Source: Pseudorhodobacter ferrugineus DSM 5888
GTDB lineage: Bacteria; Pseudomonadota; Alphaproteobacteria; Rhodobacterales; Rhodobacteraceae
DNA: 64,000 nucleotides
Direction: 5' to 3'
Assembly: GCF_000420745.1 (NCBI RefSeq)
Contig: NZ_ATVN01000013.1
Coordinates: 1 to 64,000, forward strand
Shown here: positions 55,386 to 63,857 of the stretch, piece after piece
Position numbering within the stretch: position 1 is the stretch's first letter
Layout of the letters: each line of letters opens with the position of its first letter
Notes under the pieces: generated by a model
Told to the model about the DNA's origin: nothing
Databases searched by the model: none
Seen by the model: the letters and a program-made list of their open reading frames with translations, nothing else
Translations under genes and position numbers: made by a program

Positions 55386-55490
55386 AGGGGTGAGAGGTTG
55401 GCGCGGGCAGGTGCCTCGCCAACCTGGTCAGGTCCGGAAGGAAGCAGCCACAACGAGCCCCACTTGGGTCGATGTCCAGCCTCTCACCCT
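55386..55490 (+). ncRNA. ffs: Signal recognition particle RNA, small bacterial (4.5S-type)
   Basis: The conserved SRP tip is exact: GGTCAGGTCCGGAAGGAAGC from 55427, including the GGAA tetraloop and the symmetric loop. The ends pair over ten bases (55388-55397 with 55480-55489), closing the hairpin. The total length of about 105 nt matches the small alphaproteobacterial form. It guides ribosomes translating membrane proteins with Ffh. Ends are estimated from the closing stem. Confidence 0.92.
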
Positions 55491-55561
55491 ACCCCCCACG
55501 CGGCGCAATATGGCCGCCCGCATTGGGATGCAACACCATTTCCCTTATTGAAAACAATGCT

Positions 55562-56614
55562 TTGGCTACCCTCGGCTGGACCGAAGATTTCGCGCGCCAA
55601 ATCACCCCAGACGATGACGGCAGCCTGCCCGCCCGCGTGACCCAAGTGCACCGCGACCGTTTGGCAGTGCTAACGGCCGATGGCCCGCGCGAGGTGGCGC
55701 TGCCCAATGGCCACCCCTCGGGCAGCTTTGCCGTGGGCGATTGGGTGATGATTTCCGCCAGCCAATCTGTGATGCGTAGGCGGTTGGACCGTCACAGCCT
55801 GCTGCAACGCCGTGTCCATTCCCGCGCAGGCAGCCGCAATATCGGTGAATACCGCCTGATCGGCGCAAACATCGACACGCTGTTTATCACGACGTCCTGC
55901 AACGCCGATTTCAACGTGGCGCGCCTTGAACGCTATCTGACCCTTGCGCATGACGCAGGCGTCGAACCCGTAATTTTGTTGACCAAAGCCGATATGGCTG
56001 ATGACCCCGAAAGCTATGCCATTGAGGCGCAAAAGCTGGGCCGCGACCTTGCAGTTCTGGTGCTGGATGCCCACGCCCCTGATGTGCCCGAACGGCTGGC
56101 GCAGTGGTGTACAATGGGCAAAACGGTGGCGCTGTCCGGCTCGTCCGGTGTCGGAAAAACCACTTTAACCAATGCCTTAACCGGTGGAGATGAGGCGACC
56201 CAAGGCGTGCGCGATGACACGCGCGGCCGCCACACCACCACCGCCCGCAGCCTGCACCCCTTGCCCCAAGGCGGCTGGCTGATCGACACGCCGGGCATTC
56301 GCGGTCTGGGCGTTTCAGACGCGGCCACGGGCATTGATGTGACATTTGCCGAGATTACCGAGCTTGCCGCCCAATGCAAATTCCGCGATTGCGCGCACGA
56401 AGGCGAACCCGGTTGCGCCGTGCAAGCCGCAATTAAAAGTGGCGAGATTGACGCCGACCGCCTTGACCGCTGGCGCAAATTATCGGCCGAAGATGCGGTG
56501 AACACCGCCAGTTCCGGTGCTGCGATGGGCAAAGGCTACGGCATCACCAAACGCGGCAAGGGCAAAGCGGTGGCCAAGCAAATCAAAGCCGCGCAAAAGC
56601 ATAAAAAACGCTAA
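55562..56614 (+). CDS. rsgA: Ribosome small subunit-dependent GTPase RsgA
   Basis: The circularly permuted GTPase assists 30S maturation. An N-terminal OB fold comes first (VGDWVMIS), then G4 LLTKAD before G1 GSSGVGKTTL, then G3 in IDTPGIRGL, and finally the zinc motif CKFRDCAHEGEPGC. A basic C-terminal tail (GKGKAVAKQIKAAQKHKKR) suits rRNA binding. No ATG fits: the only in-frame ATG (55472) lies inside the SRP RNA. I use TTG 55562, giving 350 aa starting LATLGW; a TTG at about 55520 is the alternative. The RBS is weak for both. Confidence 0.9.
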   Translation: MATLGWTEDFARQITPDDDGSLPARVTQVHRDRLAVLTADGPREVALPNGHPSGSFAVGDWVMISASQSVMRRRLDRHSLLQRRVHSRAGSRNIGEYRLIGANIDTLFITTSCNADFNVARLERYLTLAHDAGVEPVILLTKADMADDPESYAIEAQKLGRDLAVLVLDAHAPDVPERLAQWCTMGKTVALSGSSGVGKTTLTNALTGGDEATQGVRDDTRGRHTTTARSLHPLPQGGWLIDTPGIRGLGVSDAATGIDVTFAEITELAAQCKFRDCAHEGEPGCAVQAAIKSGEIDADRLDRWRKLSAEDAVNTASSGAAMGKGYGITKRGKGKAVAKQIKAAQKHKKR

Positions 56615-56624
56615 AGCGCCCAAA

Positions 56625-57068
56625 TCAAAGGCCCGCCCAAACCCCTTGCGCATCCGTTTCCACCGCACAAGGCCGCACCAAACGCAGCCGCGCCAAGGCC
56701 GCCTTAGGCGCCTCACCCAATTCCACCATCAACCGCAGCGCAATCATCCCCGTGCGCCCGCAACCGCCCCGGCAATGCACCACAATCCGCGCGCCATTCG
56801 CCAAAGCAGCGTGCAGATCGGCTGACAGGTCGCCCCAACCGCCCATTGGCACGCCATAATCGGCAATCGGAAAACAGCGCTGCGCAATCCCCTCCGCCGC
56901 CAAAGCCCCGTTCAGATCCGGTGATAACGCTTCAAATTCAGCAGGTTCCACCAAACTCAGCACCAAATCCGCCCGCCAGTCCTGCAAGGCCGCCACATCG
57001 CCCGCTTGCGGCAAAGGGCACAGGCCCAACACCCCGCCCCCCACTGAAATCTCGGAAATCGAAAACAC
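56625..57068 (-). CDS. Dual-specificity/tyrosine phosphatase-like protein
   Basis: The 147-aa product carries the CX5R phosphatase loop HCRGGCGRTG and a preceding general-acid candidate region (DYGVPMGGW). An N-terminal GVLGLCPLPQAG segment fits the PTP-like fold found in alphaproteobacteria. It may act on phosphotyrosine, phosphoinositides or nucleotides. It converges with rsgA (10 bp apart) and diverges from dnaX. Confidence 0.78.
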   Translation of the reverse strand: MFSISEISVGGGVLGLCPLPQAGDVAALQDWRADLVLSLVEPAEFEALSPDLNGALAAEGIAQRCFPIADYGVPMGGWGDLSADLHAALANGARIVVHCRGGCGRTGMIALRLMVELGEAPKAALARLRLVRPCAVETDAQGVWAGL

Positions 57069-57163
57069 CGTGCGCCCCCATTTTCCAATAGACTAGCCCC
57101 ACGGGTGGACGCGCCGCAAGCGAGTGCTTAGATTACCCCCAACGACGAATCCGAGGGAACCGC

Positions 57164-58912
57164 ATGTCAGACACCGCCCAACCCGCCTATCAGGTTTTGG
57201 CCCGCAAATACCGGCCCGAAACCTTTGCCGATTTGGTCGGCCAGTCGGCGATGGTGCGCACCTTGAAAAACGCCTTTGCCGCAGATCGCATCGCGCAAGC
57301 CTTTATTATGACAGGGATTCGTGGCACCGGCAAAACCACCACGGCGCGGATCATCGCCAAAGGCCTGAACTGCGTTGGCCCCGATGGCACGGGTGGCCCC
57401 ACGACCGAACCTTGCGGCGTCTGTGATCAATGCAAGTCGATCATGGAAGGTCGCCATGTCGATGTGATGGAAATGGACGCCGCCTCGCGTACTGGCGTTG
57501 ATGACATCCGCGAAATCATCGCCTCGGTGGCCTACCGCGCCACATCAGCCCGCTACAAAATCTATATCATCGATGAAGTTCACATGCTGTCGACCAACGC
57601 GTTCAACGCGCTGCTGAAAACGCTCGAGGAACCGCCAGCCCATGTAAAATTCATCTTTGCGACAACCGAAATCCGCAAAGTTCCCGTGACCGTATTGTCG
57701 CGCTGCCAGCGGTTTGATTTGAAACGGATTGAACCCGAGGTGCAGATCGCCCTGCTGCAAAAGATTGCCAAAGGCGAAGGCGCGAATATTTCCGATGACG
57801 CGCTGGCCCTGATTACCCGCGCTGCCGAAGGGTCGGCGCGTGATGCGACATCCCTGCTGGACCAAGCGATCAGCCACGGGGCTGGCGAAACCACTGCCGA
57901 CCAAGTCCGCGCGATGCTTGGGCTGGCCGACAGGGGCCGTGTGCTGGATCTGTTTGATATGGTCGTACGCGGTGACGCGGCGGCGGCCTTGACCGAACTG
58001 GCGGGCCAATATGCAGACGGCGCGGACCCGATGGCCGTGCTGCGCGATTTGGCAGAAATTACACATTGGTTGTCGGTTATAAAAATCACGCCAGAGGCCG
58101 CAGATGACCCAACCATCCCGCCTGATGAGCGCAAGCGCGGCCTTGATATGTCGTCGCGCCTGCCGATGCGGGTGCTAACGCGGATGTGGCAAATGCTGTT
58201 GAAATCGCTGGAAGAGGTGGCGCTGGCCCCGAATGCGATGATGGCGGCAGAAATGGCCGTGATCCGCCTGACCCATGTCGCCGATTTGCCCGACCCCGAA
58301 ACCCTGATCCGCAAACTGCAAACGGCCCAAAACGCGGCCCCCACTGGCGGCGCGCCTGCGAGCGGCGGGGGCGGGATGGTGCATGCCACCACGCGGCTGC
58401 ATGCCCCCGCGATGGGGCCGGTTCATGGGGCCGTCACCATGCAAGGCGGGCAATCGGCGGCGGTGGTGCTTGCCCCTGGTGCCTTGGAAAGTTTTGTCAC
58501 CTTTGAGCATGTTGTCGACCTGATCCGCGAACGCCGCGATATGACCTTGCTGGTCGAGGTTGAGACGAACTTGCGGCTGGCAAAATATACGCCCGGTCGG
58601 ATTGAATTTGAACCGACCGAAAAAGCCCCACGTGACCTTGCGGCGCGGCTGGCGGGGCGGCTTCAGGGGTGGACAGGGCAACGCTGGGCCGTGACGGTGG
58701 TGAATACCGGCGGTGCAGCAACGATTGCCGAGGATCAAGACAAAGGCCGGATCGAGGCGGAAGCGAAGGCGATGGAGAACCCGCTGGTGCAAGCCGTGTT
58801 CGCCGCCTTTCCGGGGGTGAAAATCACCGCGATGCGTAAACCCGAGCTGGAGGCGGCCTTTGATGCCCTGCCCGAGGTTGAGGATGAATGGGACCCGTTC
58901 GAGGAAGGCTAG
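57164..58912 (+). CDS. dnaX: DNA polymerase III gamma/tau subunit
   Basis: The 582-aa clamp-loader subunit has the P-loop GIRGTGKTTTAR near residue 50, the zinc module (NCVGP then CGVCDQC), the SRC arginine-finger motif LSRCQRFDL and a C-terminal domain. It is slightly shorter than E. coli tau. I see no A-AAA-AAG slippery site, so a frameshifted gamma form is not apparent. It starts the common dnaX-ybaB-recR cluster. Confidence 0.95.
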   Translation: MSDTAQPAYQVLARKYRPETFADLVGQSAMVRTLKNAFAADRIAQAFIMTGIRGTGKTTTARIIAKGLNCVGPDGTGGPTTEPCGVCDQCKSIMEGRHVDVMEMDAASRTGVDDIREIIASVAYRATSARYKIYIIDEVHMLSTNAFNALLKTLEEPPAHVKFIFATTEIRKVPVTVLSRCQRFDLKRIEPEVQIALLQKIAKGEGANISDDALALITRAAEGSARDATSLLDQAISHGAGETTADQVRAMLGLADRGRVLDLFDMVVRGDAAAALTELAGQYADGADPMAVLRDLAEITHWLSVIKITPEAADDPTIPPDERKRGLDMSSRLPMRVLTRMWQMLLKSLEEVALAPNAMMAAEMAVIRLTHVADLPDPETLIRKLQTAQNAAPTGGAPASGGGGMVHATTRLHAPAMGPVHGAVTMQGGQSAAVVLAPGALESFVTFEHVVDLIRERRDMTLLVEVETNLRLAKYTPGRIEFEPTEKAPRDLAARLAGRLQGWTGQRWAVTVVNTGGAATIAEDQDKGRIEAEAKAMENPLVQAVFAAFPGVKITAMRKPELEAAFDALPEVEDEWDPFEEG

Positions 58913-58947
58913 CCTTGGACCCGGATGAAACAATTGGAGAAGAGACG

Positions 58948-59292
58948 ATGCTAAAAGGTTTGGGTGGGCTTGGCGATATGGCCAAGATGATGAAAGCCGC
59001 GCAGGACATGCAGGGCAAAATGGCCGAGATGCAAGCGGGGCTGGAGCGGATCGTTGTGGTTGGCGAAAGCGGGGCTGGGCTGGTCCGTGCCCGGGCCACG
59101 GCCAAGGGCGAATTGACGGGGCTGGAAATTGACCCGTCGATCTTTGTCGCCTCTGAGAAGGAAGTGGTCGAGGATCTGATCCTTGCCGCGATCAAGGACG
59201 CACAAGGCAAAGCGAGCGAACGGGCGCAGGCCGAAATGGCCAAGCTTACCGAAGGCTTGGGCCTGCCTGCCGGCATGAAGCTGCCGTTCTAA
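58948..59292 (+). CDS. YbaB/EbfC family nucleoid-associated protein
   Basis: The 114-aa product is rich in Met and charged residues: MLKGLGGLGDMAKMMKAAQDMQ, VVVGESGAGLVRARATAKGELTGLEIDP, and a coiled helix with KLTEGLGLPAGMKLPF at the end. It matches the YbaB dimer that binds DNA. ATG 58948 follows AGAAGAGA. It ends immediately before recR (TAA then ATG), the usual arrangement. Confidence 0.92.
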   Translation: MLKGLGGLGDMAKMMKAAQDMQGKMAEMQAGLERIVVVGESGAGLVRARATAKGELTGLEIDPSIFVASEKEVVEDLILAAIKDAQGKASERAQAEMAKLTEGLGLPAGMKLPF

Positions 59293-59892
59293 ATGACCCA
59301 AGCTCCGCGCGATATTGAGCAGTTGATTGACCTGATGGCCCGCTTGCCGGGCCTCGGGCCGCGGTCGGCGCGGCGGGCTGTTTTGATGCTGTTGAAAAAG
59401 CGGGGCGCGGTGATGGGCCCCTTGGCGCGGGTTATGGCCGAGGTGGCCGAAAAGGCCCGCGATTGCCAGACCTGCGGCAATATCAGCGGTGCCGAAATTT
59501 GCGAGATCTGCCAAGATGAGCGCCGTGCTACCGGCGAGATTTGTGTGGTTGAGGACGTCGCCGATTTATGGGCGATGGAACGGGGTCATGCCTTTAAGGG
59601 GCGCTATCATGTGCTGGGGGGCACGCTTTCGGCCCTTGATGCGATTGGGCCCGAAGAGCTGCGAATCCCTGCCTTGATTGAACGGGTTGGCCATGAAAAT
59701 GCGCGCGAGGTCATTCTTGCCCTGAATGCCACGATAGATGGGCAGACTACGGCCCATTATATTTCCGAAGCCTTGGAAGGAACCGGAGTTTTGGTCACCA
59801 GTCTGGCCCAAGGGGTGCCGATCGGGGGCGAGCTGGATTATCTGGATGATGGCACCATCGGAGCGGCATTGAAGGCGCGGCGGACGTTCTAA
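59293..59892 (+). CDS. recR: Recombination protein RecR
   Basis: The 199-aa protein acts with RecFO at gaps. It has a helix-hairpin-helix ([14 protein letters not shown]), a Cys4 zinc finger ([16 protein letters not shown]) and a Toprim domain ([14 protein letters not shown], then [11 protein letters not shown]). Length is standard. It directly abuts ybaB. A copy of the dispersed 3'-end element follows within 20 bp. Confidence 0.95.
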   Translation: MTQAPRDIEQLIDLMARLPGLGPRSARRAVLMLLKKRGAVMGPLARVMAEVAEKARDCQTCGNISGAEICEICQDERRATGEICVVEDVADLWAMERGHAFKGRYHVLGGTLSALDAIGPEELRIPALIERVGHENAREVILALNATIDGQTTAHYISEALEGTGVLVTSLAQGVPIGGELDYLDDGTIGAALKARRTF

Positions 59893-60313
59893 GGGGGCAG
59901 GTCCGCGATGTGTCCGCGCGCGAACATTCACCTATGCAATTGATATAAAGTAGTTTTTACGTTTTCATTTACCAGATTTTAACCTGCACATTGCGGACGC
60001 CCTGATTTTGCACCTGACACGTAGCACAGGGCACGCCCTCTCTCGGATAAGAAACATCAACGCGCAACGTGTTTAGAAACTGGCGTTTAAGGGCTGGGCG
60101 AGCGCATCTGGCAAAAACATTTACCTAAGCCGTAATCTTTTGGTAAAAAGGGAAGGGGCTTTGGGTGACAATGCGGAGTGCGGTAACTAGCAACCAATCT
60201 CAGGTAAAGGCGGGTCGGTATTCGCTACAGAATTACTATTCACGGGCGTAAGCCCCCGACCCTGTGATAACCAGTATTGAATCTCACACGGAAAACATCA
60301 ATTTTGGAATGAA
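59893..60313. other. 421-bp intergenic region recR / LytTR gene
   Basis: The first 90 bases contain copy 3 of the dispersed element (59909-59984). The rest is AT-richer with runs such as GTAATCTTTTGGTAAAAAGG (60133-60152), which loosely resembles the TTAA-N7-TAAA box. No tRNA, ORF of convincing quality or strong hairpin is present. This probably holds the promoter and a long 5' leader of the LytTR gene. Confidence 0.4.
59909..59984 (+). repeat. Dispersed 3'-end element, copy 3 (after recR)
   Basis: CCGCGCGCG (59914-59922) lies 22 bp after the recR stop, then an AT-rich middle, then on the minus strand TTAA-AATCTGG-TAAA (59968-59982). The order palindrome-proximal, box-distal relative to the gene is the same as after ychF and smc. 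Confidence 0.5.
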
Positions 60314-61189
60314 ATGCACATCATTTTCTTGAACGGTAGCGAATTCAGGGGCAGTTGGCGCGAATTCACCCGCGCGCTGTGGCATCCACTGTTCATTTTG
60401 CTGGTTCTGGGAATGACGGCAGTCATTTTTCTGGTTCGACCTTATGACCACATTCTGCCCGAAGAGGTAATTTTGCGCACGCTGATCGTCGCAAGCGCCG
60501 TCGTTGTATTTCTAGCCTTTGCGATTTTCTGCCTGTACCGCTGTGCGCGGACGCGAACCCGCACCTATGGCGTCGCAGTCATTGTTCCGGCGAATATTGT
60601 CACATCGGTTTGGGCCGTCAACCTAAGCGTTTTTGCCGGGGGGCACGCATTGGGTGCAATGGGTTGGGTGCAACTGATTGCGTTCAATTTTGTGTTCTGT
60701 CTGGTGGGCGAGCTGATTTTGGCAAGTTTTCTGTTGCGGCGCATTGCGTTGGAAACCGGATTGCGCGCCCATCCAATCGCCGTTTTTTCGCAATCGCTCC
60801 AGCCTGCGGCAAAACAGGCGATAGTATCAGACAGGCCCGAACCTGCCACGCCGCCAAGACCCCAGCAGCTTGAGATTTTGGGGCAACCCGTGGCGCTGGA
60901 TCAGATCTGGCACCTGAAGGCCGAGGAACATTATGTATTGCTGAGCCTGCGGGACGGATCGTCATTGCTGCTGCGGGGGCGGCTTGCCGATGCGATTGCA
61001 CAAGTGCCGATCGAGACAGGTTTGCAGGTGCATCGCAGCCACTGGGTCGCGCGGTCGGCGCTGGCCGATCTGGACCGCAAACGTGATGGCTGGCGGCTGC
61101 GGTTGCAAAATGGCGCAGATGTTCCAGTGGCCCGCAACCGCCAAACCGAGGTGCGCAGTTGGGTCGAAGCGGCGTTGCAAGCATCCTGA
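60314..61189 (+). CDS. Membrane-bound LytTR-domain transcription regulator
   Basis: The 291-aa product has four hydrophobic segments (about residues 20-40, 50-70, 80-100, 115-137), then a LytTR DNA-binding domain: the strand IWHLKAEEHYVLLSLRDGSSLLLRG, QVPIETGLQVHRSHWVARSAL, and the terminal GADVPVARNRQTEVRSW. Signals from the membrane presumably change DNA binding. Targets unknown; the unusual 421-bp leader could include its own operator. A strong terminator follows. Confidence 0.88.
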   Translation: MHIIFLNGSEFRGSWREFTRALWHPLFILLVLGMTAVIFLVRPYDHILPEEVILRTLIVASAVVVFLAFAIFCLYRCARTRTRTYGVAVIVPANIVTSVWAVNLSVFAGGHALGAMGWVQLIAFNFVFCLVGELILASFLLRRIALETGLRAHPIAVFSQSLQPAAKQAIVSDRPEPATPPRPQQLEILGQPVALDQIWHLKAEEHYVLLSLRDGSSLLLRGRLADAIAQVPIETGLQVHRSHWVARSALADLDRKRDGWRLRLQNGADVPVARNRQTEVRSWVEAALQAS

Positions 61190-61205
61190 TGGTTTAAGGA
61201 AATGG

Positions 61206-61240
61206 AAACACCCGCCAAATCCTTGGCGGGTGTTTTGTCT
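61206..61240. terminator. Intrinsic terminator LytTR / trcR
   Basis: A perfect 13-bp stem (61206-61218 with 61223-61235, loop ATCC) starting with AAACACCC and ending GGGTGTTT, followed by TGTCT. It serves the plus-strand LytTR gene and, by symmetry, the convergent trcR gene. Confidence 0.85.
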
Positions 61241-61259
61241 TGGGGCCAGCTTGCCGCGC

Positions 61260-62027
61260 TTATTTTTTGCGGCGCGGGTCCATGCCGTCTTCATCCTCGT
61301 CATCTTCATCATCCGCATCGGGGAGGTTGAAGAAGCTGTCGGCATCGGAATAATCGGTTGGTTTTTCCTCTTTTTCCGACAGGGTAAAGTTTTCAAGCCC
61401 TGCGATGGACGATGGCATTTTGGGTTCATCCGACATGCCAAGCGACTGTTCGGTCGAAACCAGCTTGCGGCGTTCATCATCCGACATCACGCCACCTTCG
61501 GCAGCCTTTTTGCGGACGGCGATTTGCACGGCGGCATCAAGTTCGGTCTGTTTGCACAGGCCCAAAGCCACCGGATCAATCGGGGTGATGTTGTTGATGT
61601 TCCAATGGGTGCGTTCGCGGATCGCCTGAATGGTTGGCTTGGTGGTGCCGACCAGTTTGCCCACCTGACCATCGGTCAGTTCGGGGTGGAATTTCACCAG
61701 CCAGAGGATGGATGCAGGACGGTCCTGACGCTTGGACAGCGGGGTATAGCGCGGGCCACGACGTTTTTCTTCGCCAACAGCCGAAGCAATGAATTTAAGC
61801 TTAAGGCGGTAGGCAGGGTCTTTCTGACCCTTTTCGATTTCGCCATGATCCAACTGGTTGTTGGAAACGGGGTCAAAGCCTTTGACGCCAGTGGCAACAT
61901 CGCCATCGGCAATGCCTTGCACCTCAAGTTCGTGCAACCCGCAGAAATCGGCGACCTGTTTAAAGGTCAAGGTTGTGTTGTCCACCAGCCAGACGGCGGT
62001 TGCTTTGGACATCAGTGGCTTGTTCAT
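61260..62027 (-). CDS. trcR: Cell-cycle transcriptional regulator TrcR (DUF1013)
   Basis: The 255-aa product matches the DUF1013/TrcR family of alphaproteobacteria: PLMSKATAVWLVDNTTLTFKQVADFCGLHELEV, then GVKGFDPVSNNQL, then GRYTPLSKRQDRP and VGTTKPTIQAIRERTHW. The C-terminus is strongly acidic (DADDEDDEDEDG) and ends in RRKK. TrcR is linked to cell-cycle transcription in this class. The first Met is standard. It faces the LytTR terminator. Confidence 0.88.
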   Translation of the reverse strand: MNKPLMSKATAVWLVDNTTLTFKQVADFCGLHELEVQGIADGDVATGVKGFDPVSNNQLDHGEIEKGQKDPAYRLKLKFIASAVGEEKRRGPRYTPLSKRQDRPASILWLVKFHPELTDGQVGKLVGTTKPTIQAIRERTHWNINNITPIDPVALGLCKQTELDAAVQIAVRKKAAEGGVMSDDERRKLVSTEQSLGMSDEPKMPSSIAGLENFTLSEKEEKPTDYSDADSFFNLPDADDEDDEDEDGMDPRRKK

Positions 62028-62153
62028 CGCAACACTCCTTTATATATCCCTTCCATGCCGGAAAAACGGCTGCGGGCCGGGGCCTCGCGTCTTCTCGTTT
62101 TCGGGGAAGTCAATCGTGCATATAATAGGCCGAGCGGCCAGAGGAAAGAGAAA

Positions 62154-62798
62154 ATGCGTGTTTTTGCAGTAGTGATCGGTTTTGTGATGGCTTTTTCGGG
62201 GGCTGTGGCGCGGGCGGACGGCGAAAAGGCCGGAGATTTCGACTATTATGTCATGGCGTTAAGCTGGTCATCGAACTGGTGTGCGTTGGAAGGCGATGCG
62301 CGGGGCGAGGACCAATGTTTGCCGGGTAAGGGCCTGACATTCACGCTGCACGGGCTGTGGCCGCAGTATGAAAACGGCTGGCCCGCCTATTGCCGGACCA
62401 CGGCACGCGACCCGTCACGCGGGGAATCAGGGGCAATGGCCGATATTATGGGCGGCGCGGGGCTGGCCTGGTATCAGTGGAAAAAGCACGGGCGCTGTGC
62501 AGGACTGAGCGCGCAGGACTATTTTGCTACGGCGCGTAAGGCGTTTGGGTCGATCAAGGAGCCGGAGGTGTTTGCCAAGGTTAGCAAGGCGTTAGAGGTG
62601 CCTGCCGCCGTAGTGGAGGAGGCATTTTTGGCCGCCAATCCGGGGTTAGCAAAAGATATGATAACAGTGACCTGTAGCGCGGGCATGATCCAAGAGGTGC
62701 GGCTGTGCCTGACCAAGGATTTGCAGCCGCGCCGCTGTGGTGACGATGTCATCCGAGATTGCCGCATGACGGATGCGGTGCTGGGGGCGGTTCGGTAA
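62154..62798 (+). CDS. Ribonuclease T2 family protein, exported
   Basis: The 214-aa product has a signal peptide (1-21, ending VARA) and the two catalytic segments of RNase T2: CAS I TFTLHGLWPQ and CAS II WKKHGRC, each with its histidine. Several cysteines flank them. It probably cleaves RNA in the periplasm or outside. The ATG at 62154 is preceded by GAGGAAAGAG; the huge upstream frame is only open by chance across trcR. It converges with the quinone oxidoreductase gene. Confidence 0.88.
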   Translation: MRVFAVVIGFVMAFSGAVARADGEKAGDFDYYVMALSWSSNWCALEGDARGEDQCLPGKGLTFTLHGLWPQYENGWPAYCRTTARDPSRGESGAMADIMGGAGLAWYQWKKHGRCAGLSAQDYFATARKAFGSIKEPEVFAKVSKALEVPAAVVEEAFLAANPGLAKDMITVTCSAGMIQEVRLCLTKDLQPRRCGDDVIRDCRMTDAVLGAVR

Positions 62799-62813
62799 GC
62801 TGGCACTTGACCT

Positions 62814-62846
62814 GCCTTTGGCGGGAGTATTTTTGCCAAGATAAAA
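62814..62846 (+). repeat. GGGATATTTGG-type intergenic element, copy 5
   Basis: GGCGGGAGTATTTTTGCCAAGATAAAA matches the family core (GGGA-TATTT-GCCAAGA). It lies between the convergent RNase T2 and quinone oxidoreductase genes. Confidence 0.5.
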
Positions 62847-63839
62847 TTAGTCTTGGATTTTAAGGACTATTTTCCCGATATGGCCCGGTGTCTCTATCCG
62901 CCAATGGGCGGCGGGGGCTTGGTCGAGCGGGTATTCGCTGTCGATCACGGGTTTTAGGGCGCCGCGGGCGATCATGGGCCAGACATGCTGTTCGATTTGC
63001 GCGGCGATGCGGGCCTTGGCAAGGTCGGATTGCGGGCGCAGGGTAGAGCCGGTGATGGTAAGGCGGCGCACCATGAGTTCGGCGAAGTTGAGTTCAATCT
63101 TTGGCCCCGTGAGGAAGGCGATTTGGACAAGGCGGCCGTCGTCCGCCAAGGTTTTGATGTTGCGGGGCAGATAGCTGCCGCCGACCATGTCAAGGATCAG
63201 GTCCGCGCCGCCGTGGGGTTTCATTTCCGAGACGAAATCCTGTTCGGTATAGTTAAACGCGGCCTCGGCCCCCAGATCGGTGCAGACGGCGCATTTTTTA
63301 TCGGATCCGGCGGTGGTGAAAACGCGGGCCCCGAGTGCGCGGGCGATTTGAATGGCGGTTGTGCCGATGCCCGAGGTACCGCCGTGGATGAGGAATTTTT
63401 CACCCGCCCGCAGGCCGCCGCGCATGACGATGTTGGACCAGACGGTAAAGCAGGTTTCGGGCAGGCAGGCGGCGTCACGCAGGCTTATCCCATCAGGGAT
63501 GGGCAAGGCGTGGTCAGCGGCAGTGAGGGCGTATTCGGCGTAGCCACCACCAGGCAGTAGCGCGCAAACCGCGTCACCCACGGCCCAGCGGGTCACACCT
63601 GGGCCAATCGCCGCGACATGGCCCGAACATTCCAGCCCCGGCAAGGGTGAGGCGTTGGCGGGAGGGTTATAGGCACCAGCACGTTGCAAGGCATCAGGGC
63701 GGTTCACACCCGCATAGGCCACGCGGATCAGGATTTGACCGTGTTTCGGCACGGGCACCGGCACAGAACACGGGGCCAGCACATCGGGGGGGCCCGGCTG
63801 GGTGATTTCGATCGCGAGCATGGCGTGTGGGACGGTCAT
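62847..63839 (-). CDS. NAD(P)H:quinone oxidoreductase (PIG3/zeta-crystallin type)
   Basis: The 330-aa medium-chain dehydrogenase lacks the catalytic zinc ligands and carries the NADPH fold IHGGTSGIGTTAIQIARALG. AGVNRPDALQRAGAYNPP and the hinge-like RLTITGSTLRPQS are typical of the TIGR02824/PIG3 group. It reduces quinones by one electron. It lies on the minus strand, 18 bp downstream of the partial gene at the right edge. Confidence 0.9.
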   Translation of the reverse strand: MTVPHAMLAIEITQPGPPDVLAPCSVPVPVPKHGQILIRVAYAGVNRPDALQRAGAYNPPANASPLPGLECSGHVAAIGPGVTRWAVGDAVCALLPGGGYAEYALTAADHALPIPDGISLRDAACLPETCFTVWSNIVMRGGLRAGEKFLIHGGTSGIGTTAIQIARALGARVFTTAGSDKKCAVCTDLGAEAAFNYTEQDFVSEMKPHGGADLILDMVGGSYLPRNIKTLADDGRLVQIAFLTGPKIELNFAELMVRRLTITGSTLRPQSDLAKARIAAQIEQHVWPMIARGALKPVIDSEYPLDQAPAAHWRIETPGHIGKIVLKIQD

Positions 63840-63857
63840 TTACTGTTTCCTAAAGGG

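Noticed and set aside
57164-58912. Programmed frameshift in dnaX giving a gamma form
   Set aside because: No A-AAA-AAG type slippery heptamer was found in the coding sequence.
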